64,000 bases of DNA from positions 186,001 through 250,000 of the forward strand of contig JAQBQB010000018.1 of assembly GCA_028287235.1 (NCBI GenBank), in the 5' to 3' direction. The DNA is from Gemmatimonadota bacterium (GTDB lineage Bacteria; Gemmatimonadota; Gemmatimonadetes; Gemmatimonadales; Gemmatimonadaceae). The notes beneath the pieces were generated by a model. The model saw nothing but the letters and a program-made list of their open reading frames with translations. It was not told the DNA's origin and ran no database searches. Of this stretch, positions 26,742-36,737 are shown one piece after another. A program made the position numbers and the translations under genes. Each line of letters begins with the position of its first letter. Position 1 is the first letter of the stretch.

Positions 26742-28487
26742 ATGCTGCTGCGCACGACTCTTACGATGCTTCTGTTCGCGCTCGCCACGGCCGGCGCACA
26801 ACAGAAGTTCACGACGCAGATGATGATCGTCCCCGCGTTCCGCGCGCCCGACCGCGGAATGGGCGGCAAGGCGGCCGACATCGTGCGCGGTCGCGTCGCC
26901 TCGGCGTTCCCGCGAGGGGAACTTCGCGTCGTATCGGGGGGCGACCTCGACGATTGGCTGCGCCTGTCCGGGTTCGAAGAGAATCCCGTGCTGAGCGAGG
27001 TCGAGCTCCGCGAGATGGCGAAGAAGTTCCGCGCCGACGAGCGGATCACCGGCACCGTGACGCGCTCGGGCGGCAAGGTGCGAATCGACGCGGCGCTCAC
27101 GCTCATCCGCGACCTGCGTCTCTCCCAACCGCTGGCCGGCGAGGGACCAACGCTGAACGAAGCCGCCGACGTCGTGGCCCGCGACGCCATCGCCGCGCGC
27201 AAACAGCTCGTGCCGTTGCGCCAGTGTGAGAACTCCCTTCGCGAAGGTAGATCCGCGGAAGCCACGGCCGCCGCCGCCGCAGGGATCGCGGTGTATGCAC
27301 GCGCCGTCCCGGCGCGCAACTGCCTTCTGAGCGCGCTGATCAAGCTCAACGCCAAGCCCGACACGCTCATCGCGGTCGCGCAGGCCGTGCTCGGCGTCGC
27401 GCCGGCGAACCCGACGGCGCTCGCCACGCTCGCCGAAGCGTACGACGCGCAGGGCAAGCCGTCGGACGCCGCGCCGGTGTGGGTGCGCTTCCTCGCCACC
27501 GATACGACGAGCGAGGAGCTGGTGGAGCGGGTCGTGAACGCGCTCGCGCGCGAGGGGAACGGCAAGCTCGCGCAGCCGCTGATCGACCGCGGCTCCGAGC
27601 TGCATCCCGAGAACCTGCCGCTGCTCAAACTGCGATGGCTCGTGCATCTCGCGACCTCCGACTGGAACGGCGCGGTCGACGCCGGCGAGAAGCTGCTCGA
27701 GCACGACGTCGCGACGCAGGCCGATCCGGAATTTCGCTCGCGGTTGGCGAACGCCTATCGCTCGGACAGCCAGCCGGCGCGCGCGCTCGCGGTGGCGGCG
27801 GCCGGCGTCGCCAAGTTTCCGAAGGACGCGCCGCTCTACATTACCTATCTCCAATTGCTTCGGCTCGAGAGCGACGTCGCGCTGCCGCGCGGACTGGCGC
27901 AGTTTCCCGAGAACCCCGAGCTGCACGTGCTCGCGGCGCAGTCGATGAAGAGCTCCGGCAACGCGGCGGGCGCGCTCGCCGAAACGAAACGCGCGCTCGC
28001 CGCGAATCCACGTCTGCCGCACGGCTATCTCCAACTGGCGCAGCTCGAGCTCGACGTGGGGCAGATCGACAGCGCCTACGCGTCGATGGAGCAAGCGTCC
28101 AAGTTCGGCGAGAGCTCCACGACGGTTGCGCAGTTCGCGCTGGCGCGCGGCAACGCGCTCTACAAGGCCGCGACAGGCACGCAGAAACGCGACGACTATT
28201 TGCGCGCCATGAAATTCCTCGGGCTCGCCACGCGCGTGGGACCCACCGCCGAGTCCAAGTTCCTCCTCGGCGCGTCCGCGCTCTCCGTGAGCCAATCCGC
28301 CTCGACCGAAGCACCGGCGACGAAGAGCTGCGAGCTGTCGAAGCTCGCCGATTCATCGCTCACCGAAGCCGAGATCAATCTCGTGAGCGGTGGCTCGGTG
28401 GCGCCGGACGCGGCCAAGCAGTACCTCGATTACGCCGCGAAACTCCGACCGTACGTGGCGGATCAGGTGAAGAGCTACTGCCAGTAA
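26742..28487 (+). CDS. exported TPR protein
   Basis: A 581-residue periplasmic protein. Signal peptide TMLLFALATAGAQQ, then a region with a short alpha/beta domain (about 20-145: VPAFRAPDRGMGGKAADIV, VSGGDLDDWLRLSG, IRIDAALTLIRDLRLSQPLA) and many TPR-like helix pairs (about 150-530, e.g. LATLAEAYDAQGKPSDAAPV and LLKLRWLVHLATSDW). The early part resembles the FlgO/CsgG-type nucleic/lipoprotein domain used for outer-membrane assembly. The C-terminus ends in DYAAKLRPYVADQVKSYC. It is convergent with the ADOP permease gene across only 16 bases. Specific role unknown. Confidence 0.65.
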   Translation: MLLRTTLTMLLFALATAGAQQKFTTQMMIVPAFRAPDRGMGGKAADIVRGRVASAFPRGELRVVSGGDLDDWLRLSGFEENPVLSEVELREMAKKFRADERITGTVTRSGGKVRIDAALTLIRDLRLSQPLAGEGPTLNEAADVVARDAIAARKQLVPLRQCENSLREGRSAEATAAAAAGIAVYARAVPARNCLLSALIKLNAKPDTLIAVAQAVLGVAPANPTALATLAEAYDAQGKPSDAAPVWVRFLATDTTSEELVERVVNALAREGNGKLAQPLIDRGSELHPENLPLLKLRWLVHLATSDWNGAVDAGEKLLEHDVATQADPEFRSRLANAYRSDSQPARALAVAAAGVAKFPKDAPLYITYLQLLRLESDVALPRGLAQFPENPELHVLAAQSMKSSGNAAGALAETKRALAANPRLPHGYLQLAQLELDVGQIDSAYASMEQASKFGESSTTVAQFALARGNALYKAATGTQKRDDYLRAMKFLGLATRVGPTAESKFLLGASALSVSQSASTEAPATKSCELSKLADSSLTEAEINLVSGGSVAPDAAKQYLDYAAKLRPYVADQVKSYCQ

Positions 28488-28503
28488 CGCACCAAAAAAA
28501 GAC

Positions 28504-31155
28504 TCAATCCCCCCGCAACGCCGTCGTCGGATCGACACGCGTGGCTCGGCGCGCCGGCAGATAGCTCGCCATGAGCGCAACGAGCCCCAACGCGACCGGC
28601 ACGGCGACGAAGGTAATCGGATCGGTCGCTGTCACGCCGTAGAGCAAGCCGCTCATCGCGCGCGCCGCGCCCGCGGCGGCGACGAGCCCTACGACGATAC
28701 CGGCGCCCGCCAGGGTGAGCCCATCGCGCAGGACCATGCGCAGCGCATCGCCGGGCGACGCACCGAGTGCCATGCGCACGCCGATCTCTCGCGTGCGCTG
28801 CGCCACGGCGTACGACATCACGCCGTAGATGCCGACGACTCCAAGCAGCAGCGCGATGGCCGCGAAGATCGTGAGCAGCAGCATCGTGAACTGCTGGCGC
28901 GCTGCAGAGCGGTCGACCACCGTGCGCATCAGCTCGACGTTGCTCACGGGCGTGCCCGGATCGATCTGCGCCACGGCGGCGCGCACCGCGGTCGCGAGCG
29001 CGAGCGGATCGATCGTGCTCCGCACGACGAGTGATATCTCATTCGTCGGAGCCTGCGCGAACGGACGATACACCGTCTCCTCCGCCTTGCCGGTGAGACT
29101 GTCGAGCTTCGCGTCCTTCACCACGCCCACGATCGTCATCCAGTCGCTCGGCCACGGATACCCGATGCGCTGTCCGATCGCCGATGCATTCGGCCAGAAA
29201 TGTCGGGCGAACGATTCGCTCACCACCACCACCTGCGGCGCGTTCGGCACGTCGGTATCGGCGAACCCGCGGCCACTGAGGAGCGAAATTCCCATCGTGC
29301 CGAGGTAGCGGGGCGTCGCGATCTGATAGTGATCGGCCATGGGAAGGTTGGCGCGAATGTCCTCGAACTGTCCGCCGATGCGGACCGCCAGTCCGCCACG
29401 GCCTGGCGTCATCGGCAGGAAGTTGACGGCCGCGGCCGACTCGACGCCCGGCAGCGCGCTCACGCGATGCAACAGTCCGTCGACGAAGGGCTGAAGCGTC
29501 GCCGGATCGGCGAACCGTTTGGCCGGCGGGTTGACGCGCGCGGTCACGATCGACGCGGTCCGAAAGCCGGGGTCCACGTCGTGCAGCGCCCACATGCTGC
29601 GCACGAGGAGGAACGCGGCCGTGACGAGCAGCACCGCGGCCGCGATCTCACCGCACACGAGCAGGCTCGCCAAACGGCGGTGCGATCCGCCCGCCGTTCT
29701 CGATCCGTCGCGGAGCACCTGCTGCACGTTCTCGCCGCTCGCACGCAACGCCGGCAGCAGTCCGAACGCCACGCCGGTGAGCACGACGAGCACGGTGGTG
29801 AACGCGAGCACGCGCCGGTCGATCGCGATGCTCGCCATCCGCGGAATGTCGGCCGGAAGGATCGACACGACCGCCCGCATGCCCAGCCATGCGAGCGCGA
29901 CGCCGCAGATGCCGCCGAGCGCCGCGAGCACCACGCTCTCAGTCATGAGCTGGCGCAACAGGCGCCCGCGCCCGCCGCCCAGCGCCATGCGCACGGCAAT
30001 TTCCTTTCGGCGCGCGGTGGCCCGCACGAGCAGCAGGTTCGCGACGTTGGCGCACGCGATCAGCAGCACGACGCCGACTACGCCGAGGAGCAGGAGCAAC
30101 ATCGTCTGCGCGGTGCCGACGAGCTGTTGCTGGAGCGGAGCGACCTTGGACTGTTGGTCCACGTACGCCGGACCTGGAGTCCAGATTGGGTTCTCATGCC
30201 GAATCTGTTCCATGACGACGCGAAGTTCTTGCTGTGCCGCGGCGGCGGTCACGCCCGCTCGCAGGCGCCCGACGATCTGGTAGCCGCCGTATCCCCAGAA
30301 CATCCCGCTGCGCGACGCCGGCAACGTATACGGCAGCCAGAGCTGTGTGTCGCGCGACGGAAAGGCGAAGTCGGCCGGCATGACGCCAACGACGGTGAAT
30401 GGCGCGCCCTCGATCAGAATATTCCGTCCGACCACGCGACGGTCCCCGCCGAAGCGGCGGATCCACAGGCCGTTGCTGAGCACCACGACGTTGGTGTGCC
30501 CCGCGACGTTCTCGTCGCCGGCAAACGTGCGGCCCATCGCCGCACCGACTCCCAGCGTGGAAAACAGATTCGCCGACACCGCGGTGACGTCGAGCCGCTC
30601 CGGCTCGCCGTCGCCGCTCAGGCCCACGCTCGTGGCTCGATATGTGGCAACGTCGGTGAACGAGCGACTGAGCTCGCGAATCCGCGTCGCCTCGGCGAGT
30701 ACAGCACCGGCGCCGGCGACGGCGGCAAGTTGCTCGGGGTTGGGGTAGGGGAGGGCACGCAACAGCACGGCGTCGACGATCGAGAACACCGCCGTGTTGG
30801 CGCCCACGCCAAGGCCTAGCGTCGCGACGGCCACGAGCGTGAAGCCCGGGGCGCGCCGCAGGCTTCGAAGGGCGCATTTGAGATCTTGTATCAGATCGTC
30901 CACGAAATCTCTCCGCTGTTGGATGCGTACGAGCTCCTGGTCGTGTGCGCGAAGGGCGGTTTGCACCGAGTCGTAGTCGCCGAAGCGTTCGTAGGCGGCG
31001 CGGCGCGCGGCGTCGGGCGGGAGACCGCGCGCGGCATAGTCGCGGGCCCGCATCTCCAGGTGGAATCGCAGCTCGTCGTCGACGTCGCGATCGACGTCGG
31101 GGCCGAAGAACCGGAGGTAGCGGCGCCAGCCGGGAACGCGGGTCATGCTGGACAT
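28504..31155 (-). CDS. ADOP/MacB-type ABC transporter permease
   Basis: An 883-residue integral membrane protein of the ADOP group (acidobacterial-type duplicated FtsX permeases). After an N-terminal segment ([20 protein letters not shown]) comes membrane helix 1, a large periplasmic MacB core domain, three TM helices, a second periplasmic domain and three C-terminal TM helices, ending in [20 protein letters not shown]. It is likely a mechanotransmission or export component whose ATPase is elsewhere. The ATG overlaps the PadR stop by one base (TGATG). The stop is 16 bases from the convergent TPR gene. Confidence 0.9.
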   Translation of the reverse strand: MSSMTRVPGWRRYLRFFGPDVDRDVDDELRFHLEMRARDYAARGLPPDAARRAAYERFGDYDSVQTALRAHDQELVRIQQRRDFVDDLIQDLKCALRSLRRAPGFTLVAVATLGLGVGANTAVFSIVDAVLLRALPYPNPEQLAAVAGAGAVLAEATRIRELSRSFTDVATYRATSVGLSGDGEPERLDVTAVSANLFSTLGVGAAMGRTFAGDENVAGHTNVVVLSNGLWIRRFGGDRRVVGRNILIEGAPFTVVGVMPADFAFPSRDTQLWLPYTLPASRSGMFWGYGGYQIVGRLRAGVTAAAAQQELRVVMEQIRHENPIWTPGPAYVDQQSKVAPLQQQLVGTAQTMLLLLLGVVGVVLLIACANVANLLLVRATARRKEIAVRMALGGGRGRLLRQLMTESVVLAALGGICGVALAWLGMRAVVSILPADIPRMASIAIDRRVLAFTTVLVVLTGVAFGLLPALRASGENVQQVLRDGSRTAGGSHRRLASLLVCGEIAAAVLLVTAAFLLVRSMWALHDVDPGFRTASIVTARVNPPAKRFADPATLQPFVDGLLHRVSALPGVESAAAVNFLPMTPGRGGLAVRIGGQFEDIRANLPMADHYQIATPRYLGTMGISLLSGRGFADTDVPNAPQVVVVSESFARHFWPNASAIGQRIGYPWPSDWMTIVGVVKDAKLDSLTGKAEETVYRPFAQAPTNEISLVVRSTIDPLALATAVRAAVAQIDPGTPVSNVELMRTVVDRSAARQQFTMLLLTIFAAIALLLGVVGIYGVMSYAVAQRTREIGVRMALGASPGDALRMVLRDGLTLAGAGIVVGLVAAAGAARAMSGLLYGVTATDPITFVAVPVALGLVALMASYLPARRATRVDPTTALRGD

Positions 31156-31499
31156 CAGGCGAGCGCCGGCGCCGCGCGAAGCACGCGGGTAACGGCGCCG
31201 GCATAGCGGATCCACTGCGCGGCTTCGCTTCGCAGATGCGCGCGTCCCGTGGCGCTGATCGTGTAAAAGCGCGCGCGGCGGTTGTTCTCGGACAGTCCCC
31301 ACTCCGAGCGCACCCACCCGCGGTCTTCGAGCCGGCGCAGCGCGGGATAGAGCGAGCCCTCCTCGATGCGGAGCACGTCGTCGGTCGCCGCCTCGACCCA
31401 GCGCGCGATGCCGTAGCCGTGCGCCGGTCCAGCGAGCAGCGCCTTCAGCACGAGGATCCCCAACGTGCCCTGCAACAGTTCGCCCGAATCGGGGCGCAT
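31155..31499 (-). CDS. PadR-family transcriptional regulator
   Basis: A 114-residue winged-helix repressor. PadR signatures are visible: [49 protein letters not shown] and [17 protein letters not shown] followed by SATGRAHL. No C-terminal dimerisation domain is present, typical of the small subgroup linked with ADOP permeases. It is co-transcribed with the permease gene, with start and stop overlapping, and probably represses this operon. The promoter at 31530-31558 lies in front. A deletion relic of a similar operon is at 20913-21090. Confidence 0.93.
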   Translation of the reverse strand: MRPDSGELLQGTLGILVLKALLAGPAHGYGIARWVEAATDDVLRIEEGSLYPALRRLEDRGWVRSEWGLSENNRRARFYTISATGRAHLRSEAAQWIRYAGAVTRVLRAAPALA

Positions 31500-31529
31500 G
31501 GCCTCTCCCTTGGCAAGACTATGGGGAGC

Positions 31530-31558
31530 AGTGTAGGAGCGATTCGCCGGAGCGGCAA
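31530..31558 (-). promoter_or_regulatory. candidate sigma-70 promoter of padR operon
   Basis: On the minus strand TTGCCG (31558-31553), a 17-base spacer and TACACT (31535-31530) match the housekeeping hexamers at 4/6 positions each with optimal spacing. The expected start near 31523 leaves a short leader to the ATG at 31499, which has AGGGAG upstream. PadR proteins commonly repress their own promoter, so this is a likely operator site. Confidence 0.55.
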
Positions 31559-31602
31559 GAGGAAATTCGCGCGATCGTCACGATACGGCACACCACAACG
31601 CG

Positions 31603-31644
31603 ACGCGGGCGCCCGGATCAACGTGATGATCCGGGCGCCCGCGT
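31603..31644 (-). terminator. terminator-like 18-bp hairpin ending the glycan locus
   Basis: ACGCGGGCGCCCGGATCA (31603-31620), a 6-base loop and its exact reverse complement (31627-31644) form an 18-bp perfect stem 23 bases after the last glycan gene. No long T-tract follows on either strand, so this may be a Rho-assisted or structure-only terminator separating the glycan operon from the padR operon. Confidence 0.7.
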
Positions 31645-31667
31645 TCGAGTCGCAACCGCTCTGAGCC

Positions 31668-33272
31668 CTACGGCATGCTGCGCACAGCCCACTTGTCCCG
31701 CGACGACAACTGCGCGTCGGCGCTGAGCACCGGTGAAAGAATTTGCCGTCTCCGCATGCGGTGCAGCGGCAGTGCAGCGATGCCGGGCTCGCCGCGCGAG
31801 TGCGCGGTGATCCAGTTCGTGAGCGCCGGCGTCAGGATTCTGGCAACGTGCTCCGTTCCCGTGGGCGCCGCCGGTTCGCCGGTGCGATACCACAGGGTGA
31901 GCAGCAGCGCGTCCACTCCCGGCACCTCGTTCGCCACGATGTCGCGGCGCGACGGAACGATTGGACAGTCCAGCTTCCAGAGACGGCGCTCGCTGCCGAG
32001 CTCGATGTCGCGTGCCGGTCCAAGCTCCTCGGGCCCCAAGGTGACGTACGCGCAGTGCAGCGCCGGTGCCGAGCGCTCGAGCACCGCGACGACCTCGTCG
32101 AACGTATCGGCGTCGGCGATCGCGCGCGCCACCTCTCGCGCCGCGATGCCGCGCTGCAAGACGCCGCGCGCATCACGGGTCATCGCCACGATGGAATCGC
32201 TGAGCTCCAGGAACTCGTGATACCCGAGCCAGCGCACGATCGCGACGAGAATCGCCACGAACAGGGCGACGCACCCGGCGGTCATTGCCACCGTGAGCTC
32301 CGGCGGCGCGAACGCCGTGCACAGCCCGAAGAGCGCAACCCCCGCCGACTCCAGGTAGATGAGTCCGACCGCGCGCGTCGGCGTGAGGCCCAGCGCGCGC
32401 AGCTGGTGATGGATGTGCCGATCGTCCGCGCGCGAGAGCGGCACGCCGCGCAGCCACCGGCGAAGAATCGCGATGCCGGTGTCGAGCAGCGGGTACGACA
32501 GCGCGAACAGCGGGATCAACGCCGAGACCGATCCGTCGGGACGCGTGGCGCCTTTGACGGTCAGCACCGCGAGCAGGAACCCGACGACCAAGCTCCCGGA
32601 GTCTCCGAGAAAAATGCGCGCCGGCGGGTAGTTGAAGCGGAGAAACGCGAGCAGCGAGCCCGCGAGCAGCAGCGCGTACCAAGGCACCGTCGAGTCGCCG
32701 AGCAGGATCGCCGAACAGGTCGTCGCGGCAAGCGCGATGAGCGCGACCCCGCCGGCCAGCCCATCGAGTCCGTCGATGAGGTTAAACGCGTTCGATACGC
32801 CGACGATCCACAGGATCGACACCGGCAGCGCGAGCCAGCCCAGGTGCAGCTCGGTGCCCGGAACGAGACTCACGACGTCGATGCGAAAACCATAATAGCA
32901 GACGACCGTGGCCGCGGCGGTCTGGCCCACGAGCTTCACCGCGGGGGGAATGTCCTTGAGGTCGTCGAACAACCCGATGACGAACAGGATGCCGCCCGCC
33001 ACGACGAGCGCGACGGCCCGATGGTCGAACTCCAGCACGGCCCGCGCCGCGCGCGGCGCCACGTCGGAGACCGCGGCCGCCGCCACCACACCGGCGATGA
33101 AGCCGGCGAACACGGCGACGCCACCCAGCCGCGGCACCGGCGCCCCGTGCACGTGATGGCCCGCGCCGGGATGATCCAGCACACCCCAGGCCCACGCGGC
33201 CCGGACGAGCAGCGGCATGACCAGCATCGCGACGACGTACGCCGTTACGATTCCCACGAGTACTGCGACCAT
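31668..33272 (-). CDS. WecA/MraY-like undecaprenyl-phosphate glycosyl-1-P transferase with C-terminal extension
   Basis: A 534-residue polytopic enzyme that starts a lipid-linked glycan by moving a sugar-1-phosphate (often GlcNAc) from its UDP form to undecaprenyl phosphate. Core motifs: LGGVAVF (49-55), DD at 103-104 (LFDDLKD), NAFNLIDGLDGLAGG (161-175), the FLGDSGS block (221-227) and HIHH (286-289), matching the WecA/TagO family. About 11 membrane helices. From about residue 355 an unusual soluble domain of about 180 residues follows (GAF-like alternation: HCAYVTLGPEELG, RLWKLDCPIV, ALLLTLWYRTGEP), absent from ordinary WecA. Last gene of the locus. Confidence 0.9.
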   Translation of the reverse strand: MVAVLVGIVTAYVVAMLVMPLLVRAAWAWGVLDHPGAGHHVHGAPVPRLGGVAVFAGFIAGVVAAAAVSDVAPRAARAVLEFDHRAVALVVAGGILFVIGLFDDLKDIPPAVKLVGQTAAATVVCYYGFRIDVVSLVPGTELHLGWLALPVSILWIVGVSNAFNLIDGLDGLAGGVALIALAATTCSAILLGDSTVPWYALLLAGSLLAFLRFNYPPARIFLGDSGSLVVGFLLAVLTVKGATRPDGSVSALIPLFALSYPLLDTGIAILRRWLRGVPLSRADDRHIHHQLRALGLTPTRAVGLIYLESAGVALFGLCTAFAPPELTVAMTAGCVALFVAILVAIVRWLGYHEFLELSDSIVAMTRDARGVLQRGIAAREVARAIADADTFDEVVAVLERSAPALHCAYVTLGPEELGPARDIELGSERRLWKLDCPIVPSRRDIVANEVPGVDALLLTLWYRTGEPAAPTGTEHVARILTPALTNWITAHSRGEPGIAALPLHRMRRRQILSPVLSADAQLSSRDKWAVRSMP

Positions 33273-33385
33273 CGAACCCCCGAATCTCCGGGCGGATCGA
33301 GCTGCGCCGCTCGATGAAAGGACGTACGAACCCGACGGCGGGCGCGGAACGGTACTGCGAAGACGAACTACGAACTAGGAAACGC

Positions 33386-35863
33386 TCACACCCGGGTGCG
33401 GGGCGTGTGGTGGTAGTTGTAGTAGTACTGGTTGTAATACGGAGTGTACTTGGCGACTTCCGCGTCGGGGTCGTTCAGCACCGTGCCGAGCACGCGCGCG
33501 CCGACGGTGTGCAGCTGTTGTATCGCTTCCTGCACCGCCGAGCGCTCGGTGTGTCCCGCACGAACGACGATCACCGTGCCGTCGGTGATACGTCCCACGA
33601 TCGCCGCGTCGGACGCCGCGAGCAGCGGCGGCGTGTCGGCGATGATCAGGTCGAAGCGTTGCGACAGGTCGTCCAGCAGCTGGCGCATGCGGTTGCTGCC
33701 GAGCAGCTCCGCGGGATTGGGCGGGGACGTGCCGGCCGGCAGCAGCGTGAGGTTCGCGACGCTCGTCGCGACCAGCGCGTCGTCGACCACCACGGTTCCG
33801 ATCAGTACGTTCGTCAGACCCGGCGAGCGTGGCCGCCGAAAGAGCATGTGCATCGACGGGCCGCGCAGATCGCAGTCGATCAGCAACACGCGCTGCCCCT
33901 GCTGCGCGCACGCCGCCGCGAGATTCGCCGCCGTGGTGCTCTTGCCCTCTTTCGGAATAGCGCTGCTCACCGTGACGCGATGCAGCGAATGCACGGCTGC
34001 CGAGAAGAGCAGGTTGGTGCGCAACGTCCGGTAGGCTTCCGCGCCCGGCGACTGCGAGTCCGCCACCGTCACCACCGATCGAATCGGCGTGGTGAGTGGG
34101 ACGCCCTTCGGCGCGCCCTTCTTGGCATTTCGTTTCACTGCCGACGGCCGGTCCGCCTCGCGTGTGCCGGTGCCGACGAGGCGCTGCCACGCGCTGTCGC
34201 TCGCCAACGCGCGGAACTGCGGCACGAGCGCGAGATTCGGCAGCGGGCTGACGCTCGTGAGCTCTTCGCGCCGGCGGACGACGTCTTTCCGGTTCTCTAA
34301 TGCGTACGCCATGCTCGCGGCCAGCAGCAGCCCGAGCACGCCGGCCAGCGCGAACTGCGGCACCTTGCCGGTGTCGATCGGAGCGCCCGGCGTCGCGCGG
34401 TCGATGATGTCGACCTGTCCCGTCTCCGCCGCTTCCTCGATCGCCGCGGTTTGAAACGCGTCGTGCAGGCGGTCGGCCTGGCGCCGGTAGGTCTCCACTC
34501 CGGCGCGGAGCGCGGACTCCTGTGCGCCCACCGAGGGCAGCGACGCCAGCCCGTCCGACAGTTGGCGCTGCAGGTCGTCGAGCGCGCCGATGCGGGCGGT
34601 GAGCGCGCCCAGTTGCGGCCGCGCGGTCTTGAGGAGCAGCGAACGACGCGACGCGATGAGCGTGTCGAGCCGGCGCACTTCCGGACTGCCCATCGCGAGC
34701 GCGGCCGGTCCAATCGTGGCGCTGTCGCGCGCCGCCTGGAAACGCTCGAGCTCCGCGTATTGCGACGCGACGAGCGGATTGCCGGCGATGGTCGGCGCCG
34801 CCAGGAGCACGCTGAGGCGCTCGCGGAACGTGGCCGAGTGCGCAGGGTCCTCCAGGCTGTCGAGCATCGCCAGATACGTGCGCTGGTCCGACTCGAGCGC
34901 CTGCTTTCGCGTCGCGATGTCGGCCAACGTCGCCTGACGGGTCTTCACCTCGTCCTCGGCGTTGAACACGTGCGACCGCGCGACATACTGGTTGTACTGG
35001 AGCTGTGCCTCCGAGACAGCGGCCTCGGTTTTGTCGAGCTGCTGCTGGATGAACTCGCGGCGGCGCACCGACTCCTGCTTCTCGTTGCGGGCGTTCAGGG
35101 CCTTGAAGGCGTCGACGGCCGCGTTCGTGATGCGCTGCGCGGCGAGACGATCGTGCGCCACGTAGCTGACGTCGACGATCGTCGTGCGCTCGCGCGGCTG
35201 GCCGCGTAGGCTGGCGAGCACCTCGTCAGCCGCCTGATCGCCCGACACCACCGTGAGGTCGGCCGACTCGACGTCGGGTGCATGCGTGACCGTGAAGACG
35301 ACCCCTCCGATGTGCAGCGGCTCGCCGTAGCGCGCCTGCACGCGAGCCCGGCCGGACGCGGCGACGACCGTGCCGCCCGCGAACGCCAGATGAATCGGGC
35401 CGTTCGGCGCATCGGGGGCCACCTGCGCCTCGGCGATCGTCGACGGCGAGAGCTCGCGCGATGCCACCCGCAGGCGCAGCCCTTCCTTGGCCACGACCTC
35501 GTCGGCCACGGCGCGGCTGTGCAGCACCTGGATCTGCGAGAGAATCGCGTCCGTTCCCGGGATCGGCCGATTCGCCGCCGAGAGGCCGCCGGCGAGCGAG
35601 CCCGCCTTGTCGCGCAGTTGCAACACGGCACGCGCGCGGTAGCTCGGCTGCGTCGCACGGACGCGGTAGGCCACCGCGCCCACCGACGCCGAGACGATGA
35701 CGAGCATCAGGAACCAGTTGCGGCGCACCAGGCCGCCGAACCGGATCGCGAGATCGAGCAGCCCGTCGCGCCGCTGATTCATCGACTGGTCGTTCACGGC
35801 CACCGGATCGGGCTCGATGGGCTCGTTCGGCCAGCGCGAGAAGGGAATGAGGTCTTGTGACAT
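33386..35863 (-). CDS. wzc: Wzc-type polysaccharide co-polymerase / tyrosine autokinase
   Basis: An 825-residue BY-kinase that controls chain length and export through phosphorylation. N-terminal Wzz-type domain with TM near 51-68, a long periplasmic coiled-coil region (SVRRREFIQQQLDKTEAAVS), a second TM near 505-520, then the kinase: Walker A SAIPKEGKSTTAAN (634-647), Walker A' LLIDCDLRGP (660-669) and Walker B LIIADTPP. The C-terminal tail is a tyrosine cluster with Tyr806, 809, 810, 813-815 and 817 for autophosphorylation. Wza lies immediately upstream (9 bases), so the two are co-expressed. Confidence 0.95.
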   Translation of the reverse strand: MSQDLIPFSRWPNEPIEPDPVAVNDQSMNQRRDGLLDLAIRFGGLVRRNWFLMLVIVSASVGAVAYRVRATQPSYRARAVLQLRDKAGSLAGGLSAANRPIPGTDAILSQIQVLHSRAVADEVVAKEGLRLRVASRELSPSTIAEAQVAPDAPNGPIHLAFAGGTVVAASGRARVQARYGEPLHIGGVVFTVTHAPDVESADLTVVSGDQAADEVLASLRGQPRERTTIVDVSYVAHDRLAAQRITNAAVDAFKALNARNEKQESVRRREFIQQQLDKTEAAVSEAQLQYNQYVARSHVFNAEDEVKTRQATLADIATRKQALESDQRTYLAMLDSLEDPAHSATFRERLSVLLAAPTIAGNPLVASQYAELERFQAARDSATIGPAALAMGSPEVRRLDTLIASRRSLLLKTARPQLGALTARIGALDDLQRQLSDGLASLPSVGAQESALRAGVETYRRQADRLHDAFQTAAIEEAAETGQVDIIDRATPGAPIDTGKVPQFALAGVLGLLLAASMAYALENRKDVVRRREELTSVSPLPNLALVPQFRALASDSAWQRLVGTGTREADRPSAVKRNAKKGAPKGVPLTTPIRSVVTVADSQSPGAEAYRTLRTNLLFSAAVHSLHRVTVSSAIPKEGKSTTAANLAAACAQQGQRVLLIDCDLRGPSMHMLFRRPRSPGLTNVLIGTVVVDDALVATSVANLTLLPAGTSPPNPAELLGSNRMRQLLDDLSQRFDLIIADTPPLLAASDAAIVGRITDGTVIVVRAGHTERSAVQEAIQQLHTVGARVLGTVLNDPDAEVAKYTPYYNQYYYNYHHTPRTRV

Positions 35864-35872
35864 CGACGAGTC

Positions 35873-36544
35873 CTAGTTCCGCCGCGACAGGGTCACGACC
35901 AGGTTGACGATGCCGGTCAGGGCTCCCAGCACCATGATCGTGGGAATGATGACGTCCCGCATGACGTGTCGCTGCTGGGGGACATACACCTGATCGCCCG
36001 AGCGAACGAGCGCGGCACCCTGGCGCCCGGAGTCCACCGTGAGATCGACGACCGTTCGTTCGTACGCGCGCACCAGCAGGAGCTGCCCGCGCTCCGCGTC
36101 CTCGACGACTCCGCCCGACAGGAGCACCGCTTGATCCAGGGTCGTGCCCGGCGGCGCGATGTAATTGCCCGCGCTCCGTACGGCGCCGCCGACGAACACG
36201 TGCATCATCGGTGAGATGACGAATGCCGGCTCGGCCAAGTACCGCGCGAAGAACGTCCGGAGGCGCTGTTCGAGCTGCGGCATCGGCACGCCGGCCGCGG
36301 TGATCTCGCGCAGCAAGGGGTGCGTGATCGAGCCGTTGGGCGCGATCACGAAGTCTCCGCTGAGATCCGGGCGCCCCTGCACCGAGACCCGAAGGAAGTC
36401 GCCGGGTGCGAGCACCACCGATTCGGGCTCCGGCGCTCTCGACTGTGCGAAAGCGCGCGTTGGTCCCAGGGTGGTGGCGAGCAGAATGGCGGCTACAGCA
36501 CGCGTCAAGGCGTGGCGCAGCGCACAGGAATACCGGAAGCGCAT
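35873..36544 (-). CDS. wza: Wza-type polysaccharide export lipoprotein/SLBB protein
   Basis: A 223-residue outer-membrane export protein. It has a signal peptide (LTRAVAAILLATTLGPTRAFA), then the polysaccharide-export domain: APGDFLRVSVQGRPDLSGDF, APNGSITHPLLREI and VGGAVRSAGNYIAPPGTTL typical of the Poly_export and SLBB modules; a C-terminal helix (IPTIMVLGALTGIVNLVVTL) is hydrophobic enough to span a membrane. I chose ATG 36544; an upstream GTG (36601) extends a basic N-terminus without homology. It has no lipobox Cys, unlike E. coli Wza. The preceding gap of about 190 bases probably carries the promoter of wza-wzc-wecA. Confidence 0.9.
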   Translation of the reverse strand: MRFRYSCALRHALTRAVAAILLATTLGPTRAFAQSRAPEPESVVLAPGDFLRVSVQGRPDLSGDFVIAPNGSITHPLLREITAAGVPMPQLEQRLRTFFARYLAEPAFVISPMMHVFVGGAVRSAGNYIAPPGTTLDQAVLLSGGVVEDAERGQLLLVRAYERTVVDLTVDSGRQGAALVRSGDQVYVPQQRHVMRDVIIPTIMVLGALTGIVNLVVTLSRRN

Positions 36545-36737
36545 CAGGAGAACTGAGGAGGGCTGCCGGCAGCGTCGCCGAGGCGGGAACTGATTTTTCA
36601 CGTGGTGCGGGACTCCAATGTAGTATGTAAACGGTTATGCGCCAGCTTGGGTTTATGAGCACTTCGAAAAGGCGTCGCGGCAGACTGTGCCACGACCCCA
36701 GAAACGCGCTCGCCGCGCAGGCCGGATAAGCAGATGT

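Noticed and set aside
26611-26823. ATG with an AAGGAAG Shine-Dalgarno starting an open frame
   Set aside because: The frame runs into and out of phase with the TPR gene, is Arg/Ser-rich and lacks any family pattern; it is likely fortuitous.
33296-33315. 7-bp hairpin between wzc and the WecA-like gene as attenuator
   Set aside because: Short stem with 6-base loop and no associated leader peptide or T-tract; not enough to call.
36545-36737. Specific promoter hexamers upstream of wza
   Set aside because: The stretch is AT-richer and a promoter is plausible, but no -35/-10 pair with good spacing stood out, so no site was called.
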